This document shows positions 52,685 through 63,706 of a stretch of 64,000 nt of DNA, piece after piece. The notes under the pieces were generated by a model. The model made no database searches. It had not been told where the DNA came from and saw nothing but the letters and a program-made list of their open reading frames with translations. Positions within the stretch are counted from its first letter, which is position 1; every line of letters starts with the position of its first letter. The position numbers were made by a program, and so were the translations under genes. Source of the stretch: Actinomadura sp. NBRC 104412 (GTDB lineage: Bacteria > Actinomycetota > Actinomycetes > Streptosporangiales > Streptosporangiaceae); the NCBI RefSeq assembly GCF_030269515.1, contig NZ_BSTM01000016.1, positions 62,001 to 126,000 of the forward strand. The letters run 5' to 3'.

Positions 52685-54678
52685 CTCGCCTCTCCCCCGT
52701 GGTGGCCGCCGCTCCGCCCGGCGGCCCGCGGATCGCCCGCCGTCCCCCCGTGCAGCGCGGCGGCGATCCGGTTCGCACTGCTCGGGCCGATGCCCGGGAC
52801 CTCGGCGATCTGCTCGGGCGTCGCCTCCCTCAACCGCTTCACCGACCCGAAGTGTCTCAGCAGGGCCGCCCGCCGCGCGGGCCCGAGACCGGGAACGTCA
52901 TCGAGCTCGCTCACCGTCATGGCCTTGGACCGCCGCTGCCGGTGGAAGGTGATGGCGAACCGGTGCGCCTCGTCGCGTACCCGCTGGACGAGGAACATGC
53001 CCTCGCTGTTGCGCGGCAGGATCACCGGGTCGGGGTCGCCGGGCAGCCAGATCTCCTCCAGCCGCTTGGCCAGGCCGCACACCGCGATGTCGTCGATGCC
53101 CAGCTCGTCCAGCGCCCGCCGGGCGGCGGCGACCTGCGGCGGGCCGCCGTCGACCACCACCAGGTTGGGCGGGTAGGCGAACTTGCGCGGCTTGCCGGTC
53201 TCGGGGTCGATCGGCTGGTGCGCGGCCGCCTGGGCGGCCGAGTCCCCGGGGTCCTCGCCGATCGCGTCGAGCTCGCCGAACTTCTCGCTCTCGGCCAGAT
53301 AGCGGCGGAACCTGCGGGTGATCACCTCGTGGATGGAGCGGACGTCGTCCTGCCCCTCCACCCCCTTGATCGTGAAGCGGCGGTACTCGCCCTTGCGGGC
53401 CAGCCCGTCCTCGAACACCACCATCGAGGCCACGACGTTGGACCCTTGCAGGTTGGAGACGTCGTAGCACTCGATGCGCAGCGGCGCCTCGGGCAGCTCC
53501 AGGGCGTCCTGGAGCTCGCGCAGCGCCCGGCTGCGGGTGGTCAGGTCGCTGGCGCGGCGGGTCTTGTGCTGCTTGAGCGCCTCCATCGCGTTGCGCGCGA
53601 CGGTGTCGAGCAGCGCCTTCTTGTCGCCGCGCCGCGGCACCCGCAGGTGGACGGGACCGCCGCGCTGCTCGCTGAGCAGCTCGGTCATCGCGGCCTCGTC
53701 CGGCGGCGCCTCGGGGACGAACACCTCGCGCGGCACCGACTCGCTCTCGCTGTAGATCTGGATCAGGAAGTGCTCGACCAGGTCGGAGGTGGTGACGTCC
53801 TCCACCTTGTCGACCACCCAGCCGCGCTGCCCGCGGATGCGGCCGCCGCGCACGTAGAACACCTGGACGGCCGCCTCCAGCTCGTCCTCGGCCAGCGCGA
53901 TCATGTCGCCGTCGGTGCGGTCGCCCAGCACCACCGCCTGCTTCTCCAGGGCCCGCTCCAGAGCGCGGATGTCGTCGCGCAGCCGGGCGGCCCGCTCGTA
54001 CTCCAGCTCGGCGGCGGCCTCGCGCATCTCGCGTTCGAGGCGCTTGATGAACCGGCCGGTCTCACCGGCCATGAAGTCGCAGAAGTCCTCGGCCAGCACC
54101 CGGTGCTCCTCGGGCGTGACCCGGCCGACGCAGGGCGCCGAGCACTTGCCGATGTAGCCGAGCAGGCAGGGCCGGTCGAGCTGGCGCTGCCGCTTGAACA
54201 CCCCCGGACGGCACGTGCGGACGGGGAAGACCCGCAGCAGTTGATCGACCGTCTCCCGGATCGCCCACGCGTGGGAGTACGGCCCGAAGTAGCGCACGCC
54301 CTTGCGTTTCGCGCCGCGCATCACCATCACCCTCGGGTACTCCTCGTCGAGGGTGACCGCCAGATAGGGATAGGACTTGTCGTCGCGGTAGCGCACGTTG
54401 AACCGCGGGTCGAACTCCTTGATCCAGGAGTATTCGAGCTGGAGGGCCTCGACCTCGGTGCGCACCACCGTCCAGTCGACGCGGGCGGCGGTCTGCAGCA
54501 TGGTCTGCGTGCGGGGGTGCAGCCCGGCGAAGTCGGCGAAGTAGGAGTTGAGCCGGGACCGCAGGTTCTTGGCCTTGCCCACGTAGACGACCCGTCCGTG
54601 TTCGTCACGGAATCGGTAGACGCCGGGTGACTCCGGGATGGAGCCGGGCGCGGGCCGGTAGGTCGCAGGGTCTGCCAC
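52681..54678 (-). CDS. uvrC: Excinuclease ABC subunit C
   Basis: Nucleotide-excision-repair nuclease making both incisions with UvrB; 665 residues. GIY-YIG domain at about 13-95 (PGVYRFRDEHGRVVYVGKAKNLRSRL), UVR motif around 205-240 for UvrB binding, the RNase H-like domain (IECYDVSNLQGSNVV; VVVDGGPPQV), and C-terminal helix-hairpin-helix motifs VPGLGPARRAALLRHFG and VPGIGPSSANRIAAAL. GTG 54678 is set by a TAGGCT-N7-GTG leaderless layout. First gene of the cluster. Confidence 0.96.
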   Translation of the reverse strand: MADPATYRPAPGSIPESPGVYRFRDEHGRVVYVGKAKNLRSRLNSYFADFAGLHPRTQTMLQTAARVDWTVVRTEVEALQLEYSWIKEFDPRFNVRYRDDKSYPYLAVTLDEEYPRVMVMRGAKRKGVRYFGPYSHAWAIRETVDQLLRVFPVRTCRPGVFKRQRQLDRPCLLGYIGKCSAPCVGRVTPEEHRVLAEDFCDFMAGETGRFIKRLEREMREAAAELEYERAARLRDDIRALERALEKQAVVLGDRTDGDMIALAEDELEAAVQVFYVRGGRIRGQRGWVVDKVEDVTTSDLVEHFLIQIYSESESVPREVFVPEAPPDEAAMTELLSEQRGGPVHLRVPRRGDKKALLDTVARNAMEALKQHKTRRASDLTTRSRALRELQDALELPEAPLRIECYDVSNLQGSNVVASMVVFEDGLARKGEYRRFTIKGVEGQDDVRSIHEVITRRFRRYLAESEKFGELDAIGEDPGDSAAQAAAHQPIDPETGKPRKFAYPPNLVVVDGGPPQVAAARRALDELGIDDIAVCGLAKRLEEIWLPGDPDPVILPRNSEGMFLVQRVRDEAHRFAITFHRQRRSKAMTVSELDDVPGLGPARRAALLRHFGSVKRLREATPEQIAEVPGIGPSSANRIAAALHGGTAGDPRAAGRSGGHHGGEAS

Positions 54679-54685
54679 GCCTGAA

Positions 54686-54691
54686 AGCCTA
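54686..54691 (-). promoter_or_regulatory. -10 element TAGGCT for uvrC
   Basis: Minus-strand TAGGCT, seven bases before GTG 54678; no Shine-Dalgarno sequence is seen at this start. Confidence 0.45.
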
Positions 54692-54809
54692 GTAGGGGCG
54701 GCAGACAAACCCGCCACTGGTGACACAGGTCTCGTTCTGGCGCCGGGCGTCCGGAAACGCAAGGCTGGGGATCACCGAGCCCAGCCACGACGAGGAGGTC
54801 GATTCGGCG

Positions 54810-55922
54810 GTGTCCGCGTTCTGGGAGTGGATCGTGCTGGCGGCCACGGTGGCGTTCGCCGTGATCGTCGTGGAGGCCGGCCGCCGGTTGCTGGCGGGGC
54901 GGCGGCTGTCGGAGCGCTGGCCGAGCGCCGGGGAGGCGGCCCGCCGGTGCGCGGCGCCCGCGTTCGCGTTCGCCGTCGTGGTCAGCGCCGTCGTCGCGCT
55001 GCCGGAGCACGCGCTGACCGGCCCGGCGCACCGGGTGGTGGACCATCTGCTGCGGATCGCCGCGATCGCCGTGACCACCTGGCTGATCCTGCGGATCTCC
55101 TATGCGATCACCGATCCGGCGCTGGCGCGGCTGACGCGGATCGAGGGCGAGCGCAACCGGCGGGCCCGCAAGACGCGGACGCAGCTCCTGCTCCTGCGCA
55201 GGATCGCCGCGGCGGCGGTCGTGGTGGTGGCGGTGGGCGCGGCGCTGTTCACCTTCCCCGCGGTGCGGACGCTGGGCGCCGGGCTGTTGGCCTCCGCCGG
55301 GGTGGCCGGGCTGGTGATCGGGATCGCGGCGCGGCCCACGCTGGGCAACATGTTCGCCGGGCTGCAGATCGCCTTCAGCGACGCGATCCGGCTGGACGAC
55401 GTCGTGGTGGTGCAGGGCCAGTGGGGCAGGATCGAGGAGCTCACCCTGTCGTACGTGGTGGTGTGCCTGTGGGACGACCGAAGGCTGATCCTGCCCGTCT
55501 CCTACTTCACCGAGCAGCCGTTCGAGAACTGGACCCGGCACAGCAGCCGGGTGGTCGGCTCGGTGCTGCTGCACGTGGACTGGTCGGTGCCGGTGGAGGA
55601 GCTGCGCTCCGAGCTGTACGCGATGCTGCGCGACAACCCGCTGTGGGACAGGCGCGAGTGGATCCTCCAGGTCACCGACGTGCTGCCGAACGGGCTGCTG
55701 CAACTGCGCGCGACGATGAGCGCGGCCGACTCCGCCAGCGCCTGGGACCTGCGGTGCGACGTCCGCGAGCACCTGGTGGGCTACATCCGCGAGAACCATC
55801 CCGGGGCGCTGCCCCGGTTCCGGGCCGAGCTCACCAACGGGGACCCGGCCGGATCCGGCCCTCTGGACGGGCCCGGGGCGGACCCGTCCAGAGGGCCGGC
55901 CAGCGGGCTCAGGCCAGCATGA
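54810..55922 (+). CDS. MscS family mechanosensitive ion channel
   Basis: Membrane channel of 370 residues. Four hydrophobic segments (first about 5-25, 50-70, 85-105, 130-150) lead into the pore helix LGAGLLASAGVAGLVIGIAARPTLGNMFAGLQIAFSD, the MscS signature, then the beta domain (IRLDDVVVVQGQWGRIEELTLSYVVV) and the cytosolic vestibule domain. GTG 54810 follows GGAGG at 12 bp; the frame is open to 54720 but that part has no family resemblance. Convergent with the Rieske lipoprotein gene, overlapping by 14 bp. Confidence 0.9.
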   Translation: MSAFWEWIVLAATVAFAVIVVEAGRRLLAGRRLSERWPSAGEAARRCAAPAFAFAVVVSAVVALPEHALTGPAHRVVDHLLRIAAIAVTTWLILRISYAITDPALARLTRIEGERNRRARKTRTQLLLLRRIAAAAVVVVAVGAALFTFPAVRTLGAGLLASAGVAGLVIGIAARPTLGNMFAGLQIAFSDAIRLDDVVVVQGQWGRIEELTLSYVVVCLWDDRRLILPVSYFTEQPFENWTRHSSRVVGSVLLHVDWSVPVEELRSELYAMLRDNPLWDRREWILQVTDVLPNGLLQLRATMSAADSASAWDLRCDVREHLVGYIRENHPGALPRFRAELTNGDPAGSGPLDGPGADPSRGPASGLRPA

Positions 55923-56415
55923 TCTGGTCGCCCTGGACGTTGATCGCCTTCTCCGGAAGGGACTCGTCGGCGGGCGGGCTGGCCACCGAACCGTCGGTGA
56001 TCTTGAACTTGCTGCCGTGACAGGGGCAGTCGATCATGCCGTCGGCGACGCTCTCGACCGAGCAGCCACGGTGCGTGCAGGTCGCCTCGTACGCCTTGAA
56101 CCGGCCCTGGACGGGCTGCACCACGACGACCTTGCGGTCCTTGAAGATCTTGCCGCCGCCGACCGGGATCTCGCTGGTCCGCGCCAGCACGGTCCCGGCC
56201 GCGCCACCGCCGGAGTCACCGCCACCGCCGGAGTCACCGCCGTCGCCGGCGTCGCCGGCGTCGTCGCCTCCGCCTCCGCACGCCGCGGCCAGCCCGGCGA
56301 CGCAGGCCAGCCCGGCGCCGATCAGGAGTCCGCGGCGGGTCTCGCCGCCGGGAGCGGGGTCGGCGTCGTCCGCCGCCTCGGATCCGTCCGTCCGCGAAGC
56401 GGGCGCCTGTGCCAT
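55909..56415 (-). CDS. Rieske [2Fe-2S] lipoprotein, Tat-type signal
   Basis: Exported 168-residue Rieske protein. Signal region ETRRGLLIGAGLACVAGLAAAC combines twin Arg (27-28) with a lipobox ending at C46, so it is probably Tat-exported and lipid-anchored. A Gly/Asp/Ser-rich linker (47-72) follows, then the Rieske domain with CTHRGC (C113, H115) and CPCHGS (C130, H133), disulfide pair C118/C132. Redox partner unknown. ATG 56415 follows GGAGGAGACC. Confidence 0.9.
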   Translation of the reverse strand: MAQAPASRTDGSEAADDADPAPGGETRRGLLIGAGLACVAGLAAACGGGGDDAGDAGDGGDSGGGGDSGGGAAGTVLARTSEIPVGGGKIFKDRKVVVVQPVQGRFKAYEATCTHRGCSVESVADGMIDCPCHGSKFKITDGSVASPPADESLPEKAINVQGDQIMLA

Positions 56416-56510
56416 GCGGTCTCCTCCGTGTTCCGTACGCCTCGTTCCGTCACCAGGTGAACGTATGATCGCTTTCGCGGGTTCACATGATCCCTGCGTA
56501 CGGCCGCAGT

Positions 56511-57073
56511 CTAGGCGCCGACCTGGAGGTACTCGGCCGTGGACGCCAGAAGCCTGCGGAGGAGATGCTCGGCCTGGGAGCGGCGGGCCAGCAGGCGGAA
56601 GGTCTCGCCGCCCGTCCGGTGGACGATCACCTGCATCCCGGCAGCCGGGTCTGGGCGCAGCGGCCGGGGCCGAAGACGCGGGGATGCAGGTCCAGCGGGC
56701 AGTCGTGGGAGAGGACGTCGCGGGCACTGGGCCCGGACAGCTCCAGGACGGTGCGCGCCGCCGACACCACGACGGCGTCCGGCAGGCCCGCGAGCAGTTC
56801 CGTCTCACCGCCCTCCCGGTCCACGACCAGGTACCAGCCCGGGCCGAGCCACAGGACGTAGGGCTCGCCGTCACCGGCCGCGTGCCCGGCTCCGGGCAGG
56901 CGAAGGACGAGGAACCTGCTCGTTTCGGACGCGTCCGGAGAGCCGTCGTCGAGCCGCAGTTCCACCTGGGCGGGGAAGGGGATCTCCCGTAGCCGCACCG
57001 GGCTCGCGGGATCGGTGAACGCGGCCGGAGGCTCAGCCGGCAGATGGGCGATGGCGCTGGTCATCACCGTCAC
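56511..57073 (-). pseudogene. soxG: Sarcosine oxidase gamma subunit, frameshifted
   Basis: The frame from 57073 (GTG; ATG 57064 also possible) reads a SoxG-like protein, for example VLRLPGAG, YVLWLGPGWYLVVDREG and PLDLHPRVFGPGRCAQTRL, then stops early at 56627. Just past TRL the family's C-terminal half continues in another frame: MQVIVHRTGGETFRLLARRS to EYLQVGA-stop at 56511. Restoring one base near 56640 (CTGCCGGG to CTGGCCGGG) would rejoin them as TRLAGMQV. Either a true one-base deletion or a base-call error; the ruined soxA next door favours a true loss. Confidence 0.75.
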
Positions 57074-57328
57074 GGCGGCGCCCCTCCCTGTCGTGGTGCA
57101 CGGGATCGGTCACGACCACGGGAACGGACCGCCCGGAGTCGAAGGCGTAGAGGGTCTGCCCTTCGCGTTCCAGCCCGCCGGCGAGGAGGGCGAGCGCGAA
57201 CGACCCGACCGTCCCCCGGTAGGAGGAGGTCACATGGCCCAGCATCGGCACCGGTGAGGTGATCACCTCGGGCGGCGGTGCCTCCACGAGCTGGGCGCCT
57301 TCGGCCAGGACGACCGACTGGTCGAGGT
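57033..57328 (-). pseudogene. soxA: Sarcosine oxidase alpha subunit, 3' fragment
   Basis: Reads DLDQSVVLAEGAQLVEAPP, then SPVPMLGHVTSSYRGTVGSFALALLAGGLEREG and VVVTDPVHHDREG, which is the extreme C-terminus of the aminomethyltransferase-like part of SoxA (under 100 of ~950 residues). The 5' side ends abruptly at about 57329, where the sequence becomes a betaine-type ABC permease in a different frame. Its 3' end overlaps the soxG start as in intact sox operons. Non-functional remnant. Confidence 0.75.
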
Positions 57329-57329
57329 C

Positions 57330-58063
57330 CGAACAGCGCCAGCGCGGGCAGCAGGTACACGAACGACGGCATGGTCTGCGCCGCGTCCAGCACCGGCCGC
57401 TGGATGCCCGCGAACACCCGCCACCGCGCCGCGCACACCCCCAGCACCACCCCGATCGCCAGCGTCAGGACGGTGGCGACCAGTACCTGCGCCAGCGTCT
57501 GCATGCTGTGCTCCCACACCCCGGTCACCGCGATCGCGCCGAGGCAGCCCGCGCCGACGGCGGCCTGCACCGGCCCCGCCACCCGCCATCCGATGGCCAC
57601 CACGACAACGATCATCAGCCACCACGGGCTGGAGGTCAGGAGCGTCTGCAGCGGGTTGAGCAGCGCCACCGTGACCGCGTTCTTGATCGCGTCGGTGACG
57701 CCGAACAGGTGCAGCCACCCACTCCACGACGTCGTTGGCGTACGGGGCGAAGCGGAACTCCACACCGGAGGGGAAGTCCTCGGGCGCGAGGGCGCGTCCG
57801 AGGACGACGGTGGCGAGCGCGACGGCCGCGCCGCCGCCCAGCACGAGACGGCGGCGGCGAGGGTCGGGCGGGCGCCCGGACCTCTGCGCGGCCTCCGCCC
57901 GGCGGCCGGCGCCCATCGTCAGCCGGTCCAGGACGATCGCCATCACGACCACGGCCAGCCCCGCGTCCAGGGCCATCCCCACGTTGACGCGCTCCAGCCC
58001 CTGGATGATCGTCTCGCCCAGCCCGGGGCCGTCGATCAGCGCGGTGATGACCACCATCGACAG
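57330..58063 (-). pseudogene. Glycine betaine/proline ABC permease, internal fragment
   Basis: Matches the central part of two-domain ProW/OpuA-type permeases. The upstream part reads MVVITALIDGPGLGETIIQG and VGMALDAGLAVVVMAIVLDRLTMGAG (end of the first permease domain), then VLGGGAAVALATVVLG and FAPYANDVVEW. A frame change near 57722, where GTGG is tandemly repeated, leads to LHLFGVTDAIKNAVTVALLNPLQTLL and, at the end, AQTMPSFVYLLPALALFG (second domain). Both ends are missing and the 3' junction joins soxA out of frame. It cannot make a working transporter. Confidence 0.75.
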
Positions 58064-58210
58064 CGGCCCACGGCCGAGCTGCGGGCGGCGGCCCGGGAGG
58101 CCGCGGCCCTGCTGGGCCTGCCGCTCGTCGTGATGCCGGCCGGGGACGGCGGGCTGGAGGGCGCGCTCGAGGACCTGGTCAGTCGTCGAGCGCCATCGCC
58201 CTCACCGTGA
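58064..58210 (+). pseudogene. C-terminal remnant of an unidentified gene
   Basis: Plus-strand frame with typical high-GC codons reading TAELRAAAREAAALLGLPL, then VVMPAGDGGLEGALEDLVSR and a stop at 58210. It abuts the broken permease without a start codon of its own, so only a gene's 3' end appears to remain. It faintly resembles the C-terminus of corrinoid-associated DUF1638 proteins, but I would not rely on that. Confidence 0.35.
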
Positions 58211-58274
58211 GCTCGACCACCAGTCGGCAGGCGCCGACGCTCACAAAGAAGGGTCGCCCGGGAGGCCCGAACGC

Positions 58275-61139
<2,865 letters not shown>

Positions 61140-61311
61140 GGGCGCGGCGATGATGCCGGCGCGGTCACAGGCTAGCCGGAGGGTCGGACAGTTCCGGTCG
61201 TCCCCGCGGCCCCCGCTCCCGCGTCCCTGGATCTGTGTCCCTGGATCTCCAACGTGGATGTAACAGCGGCGCCCGCCACCGCATTTCCCAGGTGATCACA
61301 CGTCACTCGTG

Positions 61312-61372
61312 TCCCGGGAGTGGCGGGCCCACCGGAAACCGTACACGTGTTCGAAGATCTACCGCCACCCGG
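61312..61372. promoter_or_regulatory. Inverted repeat between uvrA and MBL-fold gene with LexA-like core
   Basis: CCGGGAGTGGCGG near 61314-61326 pairs with CCGCCACCCGG at 61362-61372 apart from a 2-nt bulge. The loop contains CCGTACACGTGTTCGA (61339-61354), one perfect and one degenerate half-site of the actinobacterial SOS box TCGAAC-N4-GTTCGA. It could terminate the MBL-fold gene and/or hold a LexA site for uvrA. Nothing else notable in 61140-61376. Confidence 0.4.
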
Positions 61373-61376
61373 AGCG

Positions 61377-62189
61377 TCAGGCCGGCCCGTCGTCCAGGGC
61401 GTGGTCGAGGTAGCGATCGGCGGAGCGGCGCACGGCCTGCTTGCCGTCGGCCTGGACGACCCGACCCCAGAACGCCCCGTAGACGCGGGCGAACGGGTAC
61501 GGCTCCAGCAGGCGCAGCGCCCGGCGCACGACGCGGGGCCGCTCCGGGATGAGGTTGGGGTAGCTGTACATGAAGCTCACCCAGTCGCGGTCCATGACCA
61601 CCTGGAGGATGTCGCCCGACAGCAGCGCGCCCCGCCCGTCCTCGCCGTCCCGCCAGTGCAGGACCTGGCCGCCGGCGAAGTGGACGCCCGCGTTGATGAG
61701 CGTGAGCCCGTCGGCGATCTCCAGGGTGTCGCCCGTCCAGAAGGTCACCGCGTCGTCGGGACGGGCGACCCACCGCCGGTCGGCCTCGTGGATGAAGACC
61801 GGCGCGTCGAAGGCCCGCGACCATTCGATCATCGTGCCGTAGAAGTGCGGGTGGCTGATCGCGATCGAGGCGACGCCGCCCAGGTCGCGCACCTGGCGCA
61901 CCAGGTCGTCGTCGAGGTGGGTGATCATGTCCCAGAGGATGTTGCCCTCGGGGGTGCGCACCAGCAGGGCCCGCTGGCCTATGGCGGTCTTGGGCTCGGC
62001 ACCGATCCCGACGATCCCCGGCCCCTCCTCCTCGACCCTGCCACGGTGCCCGGCGGCGCGCAGGTCGGCCAGCGTGGTCCAGCGCTGCCCGCCCCAGCCG
62101 ACGTACTGGCGCTCGTCGTCGCAGATGGGGCAGTCCGGTCTGGCTTCGGCGTACTGGACGCCACAGGTGACGCAGATCGGGTGGCTCAT
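61377..62189 (-). CDS. MBL-fold hydrolase with N-terminal zinc-ribbon-like CxxC
   Basis: A 270-residue protein. The N-terminus has HPICVTCGVQYAEARPDCPICDDER, two CxxC pairs that look like a small zinc ribbon. The metallo-beta-lactamase-like core follows, but the metal motif is reduced to AISHPHFYGT (S-H-P-H instead of HxHxDH) and GGQVLHWRDGEDGRGALLSGDIL. Catalysis is therefore uncertain. ATG 62189 was chosen because CAGAAT lies seven bases upstream; ATG 62198 would put that element inside the gene. Confidence 0.82.
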   Translation of the reverse strand: MSHPICVTCGVQYAEARPDCPICDDERQYVGWGGQRWTTLADLRAAGHRGRVEEEGPGIVGIGAEPKTAIGQRALLVRTPEGNILWDMITHLDDDLVRQVRDLGGVASIAISHPHFYGTMIEWSRAFDAPVFIHEADRRWVARPDDAVTFWTGDTLEIADGLTLINAGVHFAGGQVLHWRDGEDGRGALLSGDILQVVMDRDWVSFMYSYPNLIPERPRVVRRALRLLEPYPFARVYGAFWGRVVQADGKQAVRRSADRYLDHALDDGPA

Positions 62190-62231
62190 GGGGGTCATTC
62201 TGCCCCCGCCCGCCTTCCGATCGTGCCCGGC

Positions 62232-62759
62232 TCACCCGCCCGGACCGGCCGCCGCCATCACCAGCGACCACAGCGCGAACAGCACGGCCGTGACAACCCC
62301 CCACACGACCGCCTGCCAGGCCAGGTCGGCGCAGCGGTGCGCGGCGCCCAGCAGCCTGCGCAGCTCGGCGTCCCGCAGGCCCGTGTCCAGGGACGCGGCC
62401 AGGCCGAACGGCGTCCACGGCACCGACGGGTCGAGCGGCGCTCCCGTAGCCGCCCGTACCGAGCCCAGTGCCGACACCAGGGTGCGGCGGGACCGCACCG
62501 CCAGCGAGGCCGACATCGCGAACGCGCCGGTGACCGCCACCAGTGGGATCTGGGCGAGCAGGGACGGCCGGCCGGCGTAGGCGAGCTGCGTCACCGTCCC
62601 CATCGCCACCAGGAACAGCAGCACCGCGGCGATCGCCGCGTCCTGCCCGCACAGCCGGAGCACCGCGCAGGCGTGCCCGAGCAGGTCCTCGGGTGCTCCG
62701 GTGCCCGGCCCGCGGTCGGGACCGCGGCGCGGAGCACCGGAACGGGAAGTCGTGACCAA
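62232..62759 (-). CDS. Membrane protein of unknown function
   Basis: A 175-residue protein with three hydrophobic segments (AAIAAVLLFLVAMGTVTQLAY, IPLVAVTGAFAMSASLAV and the C-terminal VVWGVVTAVLFALWSLVMAA). Residues between the second and third segments are soluble and helical. I do not recognise a family. TTG 62759 (MVTTSRSGAPRR) follows GGAGGG at 5-bp spacing and is preferred to the longer frame, whose extra residues are Arg/Pro-rich. 42 bp upstream of the MBL-fold gene start on the same strand. Confidence 0.65.
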   Translation of the reverse strand: MVTTSRSGAPRRGPDRGPGTGAPEDLLGHACAVLRLCGQDAAIAAVLLFLVAMGTVTQLAYAGRPSLLAQIPLVAVTGAFAMSASLAVRSRRTLVSALGSVRAATGAPLDPSVPWTPFGLAASLDTGLRDAELRRLLGAAHRCADLAWQAVVWGVVTAVLFALWSLVMAAAGPGG

Positions 62760-62959
62760 GGCGCCCTCCACATCTTTCGTGCCGTCGCACTTCGATGGTG
62801 GGACCGGACGCCCGGAACTTCCGTCCCGCACGACACGGTTGAGATGAGTCCGCTGACGCATTCCCGGTCGGGGTTCTCCCGGGCGCCCCGCGTTCACGGG
62901 GTGGGGCCGATGGGGGAAGATGGTCCCTTGAGATCACTGCCGCTACCGCGGAGGCGCAC

Positions 62960-63625
62960 ATGGGCTACACGGGAAACGTCGAGGTCGGAGGCGCTCCCGA
63001 CCGCCGGGAGCTGCCCGGGCTCACCGTCACCAAGCTCGCGGTGGGACCGTACGACAACAACGCCTACCTGCTGCGCTGCACCGCCACCGGGGAGCAGGTG
63101 CTGATCGACGCGGCCAACGAGGCGTCCCGGCTGCTGGAGCTGGTCGGGGACGGCCCGCTCGCCCGTGTGGTCACCACCCACCGGCACCAGGACCACTGGG
63201 AGGCGCTGAGCGAGGTGGTCCGGGCGACCGGCGCCGCCGTGGTGGCGCACCCGTTCGACGCTGAGGCGCTGCCGGAGCCGGTGACCGAGCCGGTGGAGCA
63301 CGGCGGCACGGTCCGCGTCGGCGAGGCGACGCTGGAGGCGATCCACCTGCGCGGCCACACGCCCGGCTCGATCGCCCTGCTGTACGACGCCGGCGGCGAG
63401 CTGGCCGAGCGCCCGCACCTGTTCACCGGGGACAGCCTGTTCCCCGGCGGGGTCGGCAACACCTGGGGCGATCCCGTACGGTTCAAGCAGTTGCTGTCGG
63501 ACGTCGAGGAGCGGGTCTTCGACCGCCTTCCCGACGCCACCTGGTTCTATCCCGGCCACGGCAAGGACTCCACGCTCGGCCGCGAGCGCCCCTCGCTGCC
63601 GGAATGGCGCTCGCGCGGCTGGTGA
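62960..63625 (+). CDS. MBL-fold metal-dependent hydrolase (glyoxalase II-like)
   Basis: Zinc hydrolase of 221 residues. Metal motif TTHRHQDHWEAL (HxHxDH with Arg and Gln as the variable residues), later ligands in HLRGHTPGSIALLY (His), FTGDSLFPGGVGNTWG (Asp) and WFYPGHGKDST (His). All metal ligands appear present, unlike the paralogous-fold gene at 61.4-62.2 kb. Such a gene sits next to uvrA in many actinobacteria; its substrate is unknown. ATG 62960 (MGYTGNVEV) has a weak CGGAGGCGCAC upstream. Confidence 0.9.
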   Translation: MGYTGNVEVGGAPDRRELPGLTVTKLAVGPYDNNAYLLRCTATGEQVLIDAANEASRLLELVGDGPLARVVTTHRHQDHWEALSEVVRATGAAVVAHPFDAEALPEPVTEPVEHGGTVRVGEATLEAIHLRGHTPGSIALLYDAGGELAERPHLFTGDSLFPGGVGNTWGDPVRFKQLLSDVEERVFDRLPDATWFYPGHGKDSTLGRERPSLPEWRSRGW

Positions 63626-63706
63626 GCGCCCCAGGAACCACTGGCGGCGGGTGTTCGTTCTTCCGACCGGCAGTGTCCACGGGGGTGCTACACCGGGAGA
63701 GGAATA

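Noticed and set aside
58187..58260. Minus-strand gene end reading VELTVRAMALDD-stop
   Set aside because: Only about 20 codons with a doubtful GTG start; too short to separate from chance beside the other remnants.
61320..61370. tRNA-like element with a pairing GTGGCGG/CCGCCAC acceptor-like stem on the minus strand
   Set aside because: The arms enclose only about 49 nt, and no anticodon arm or normal T-arm (GGTTCGAATCC) is present.
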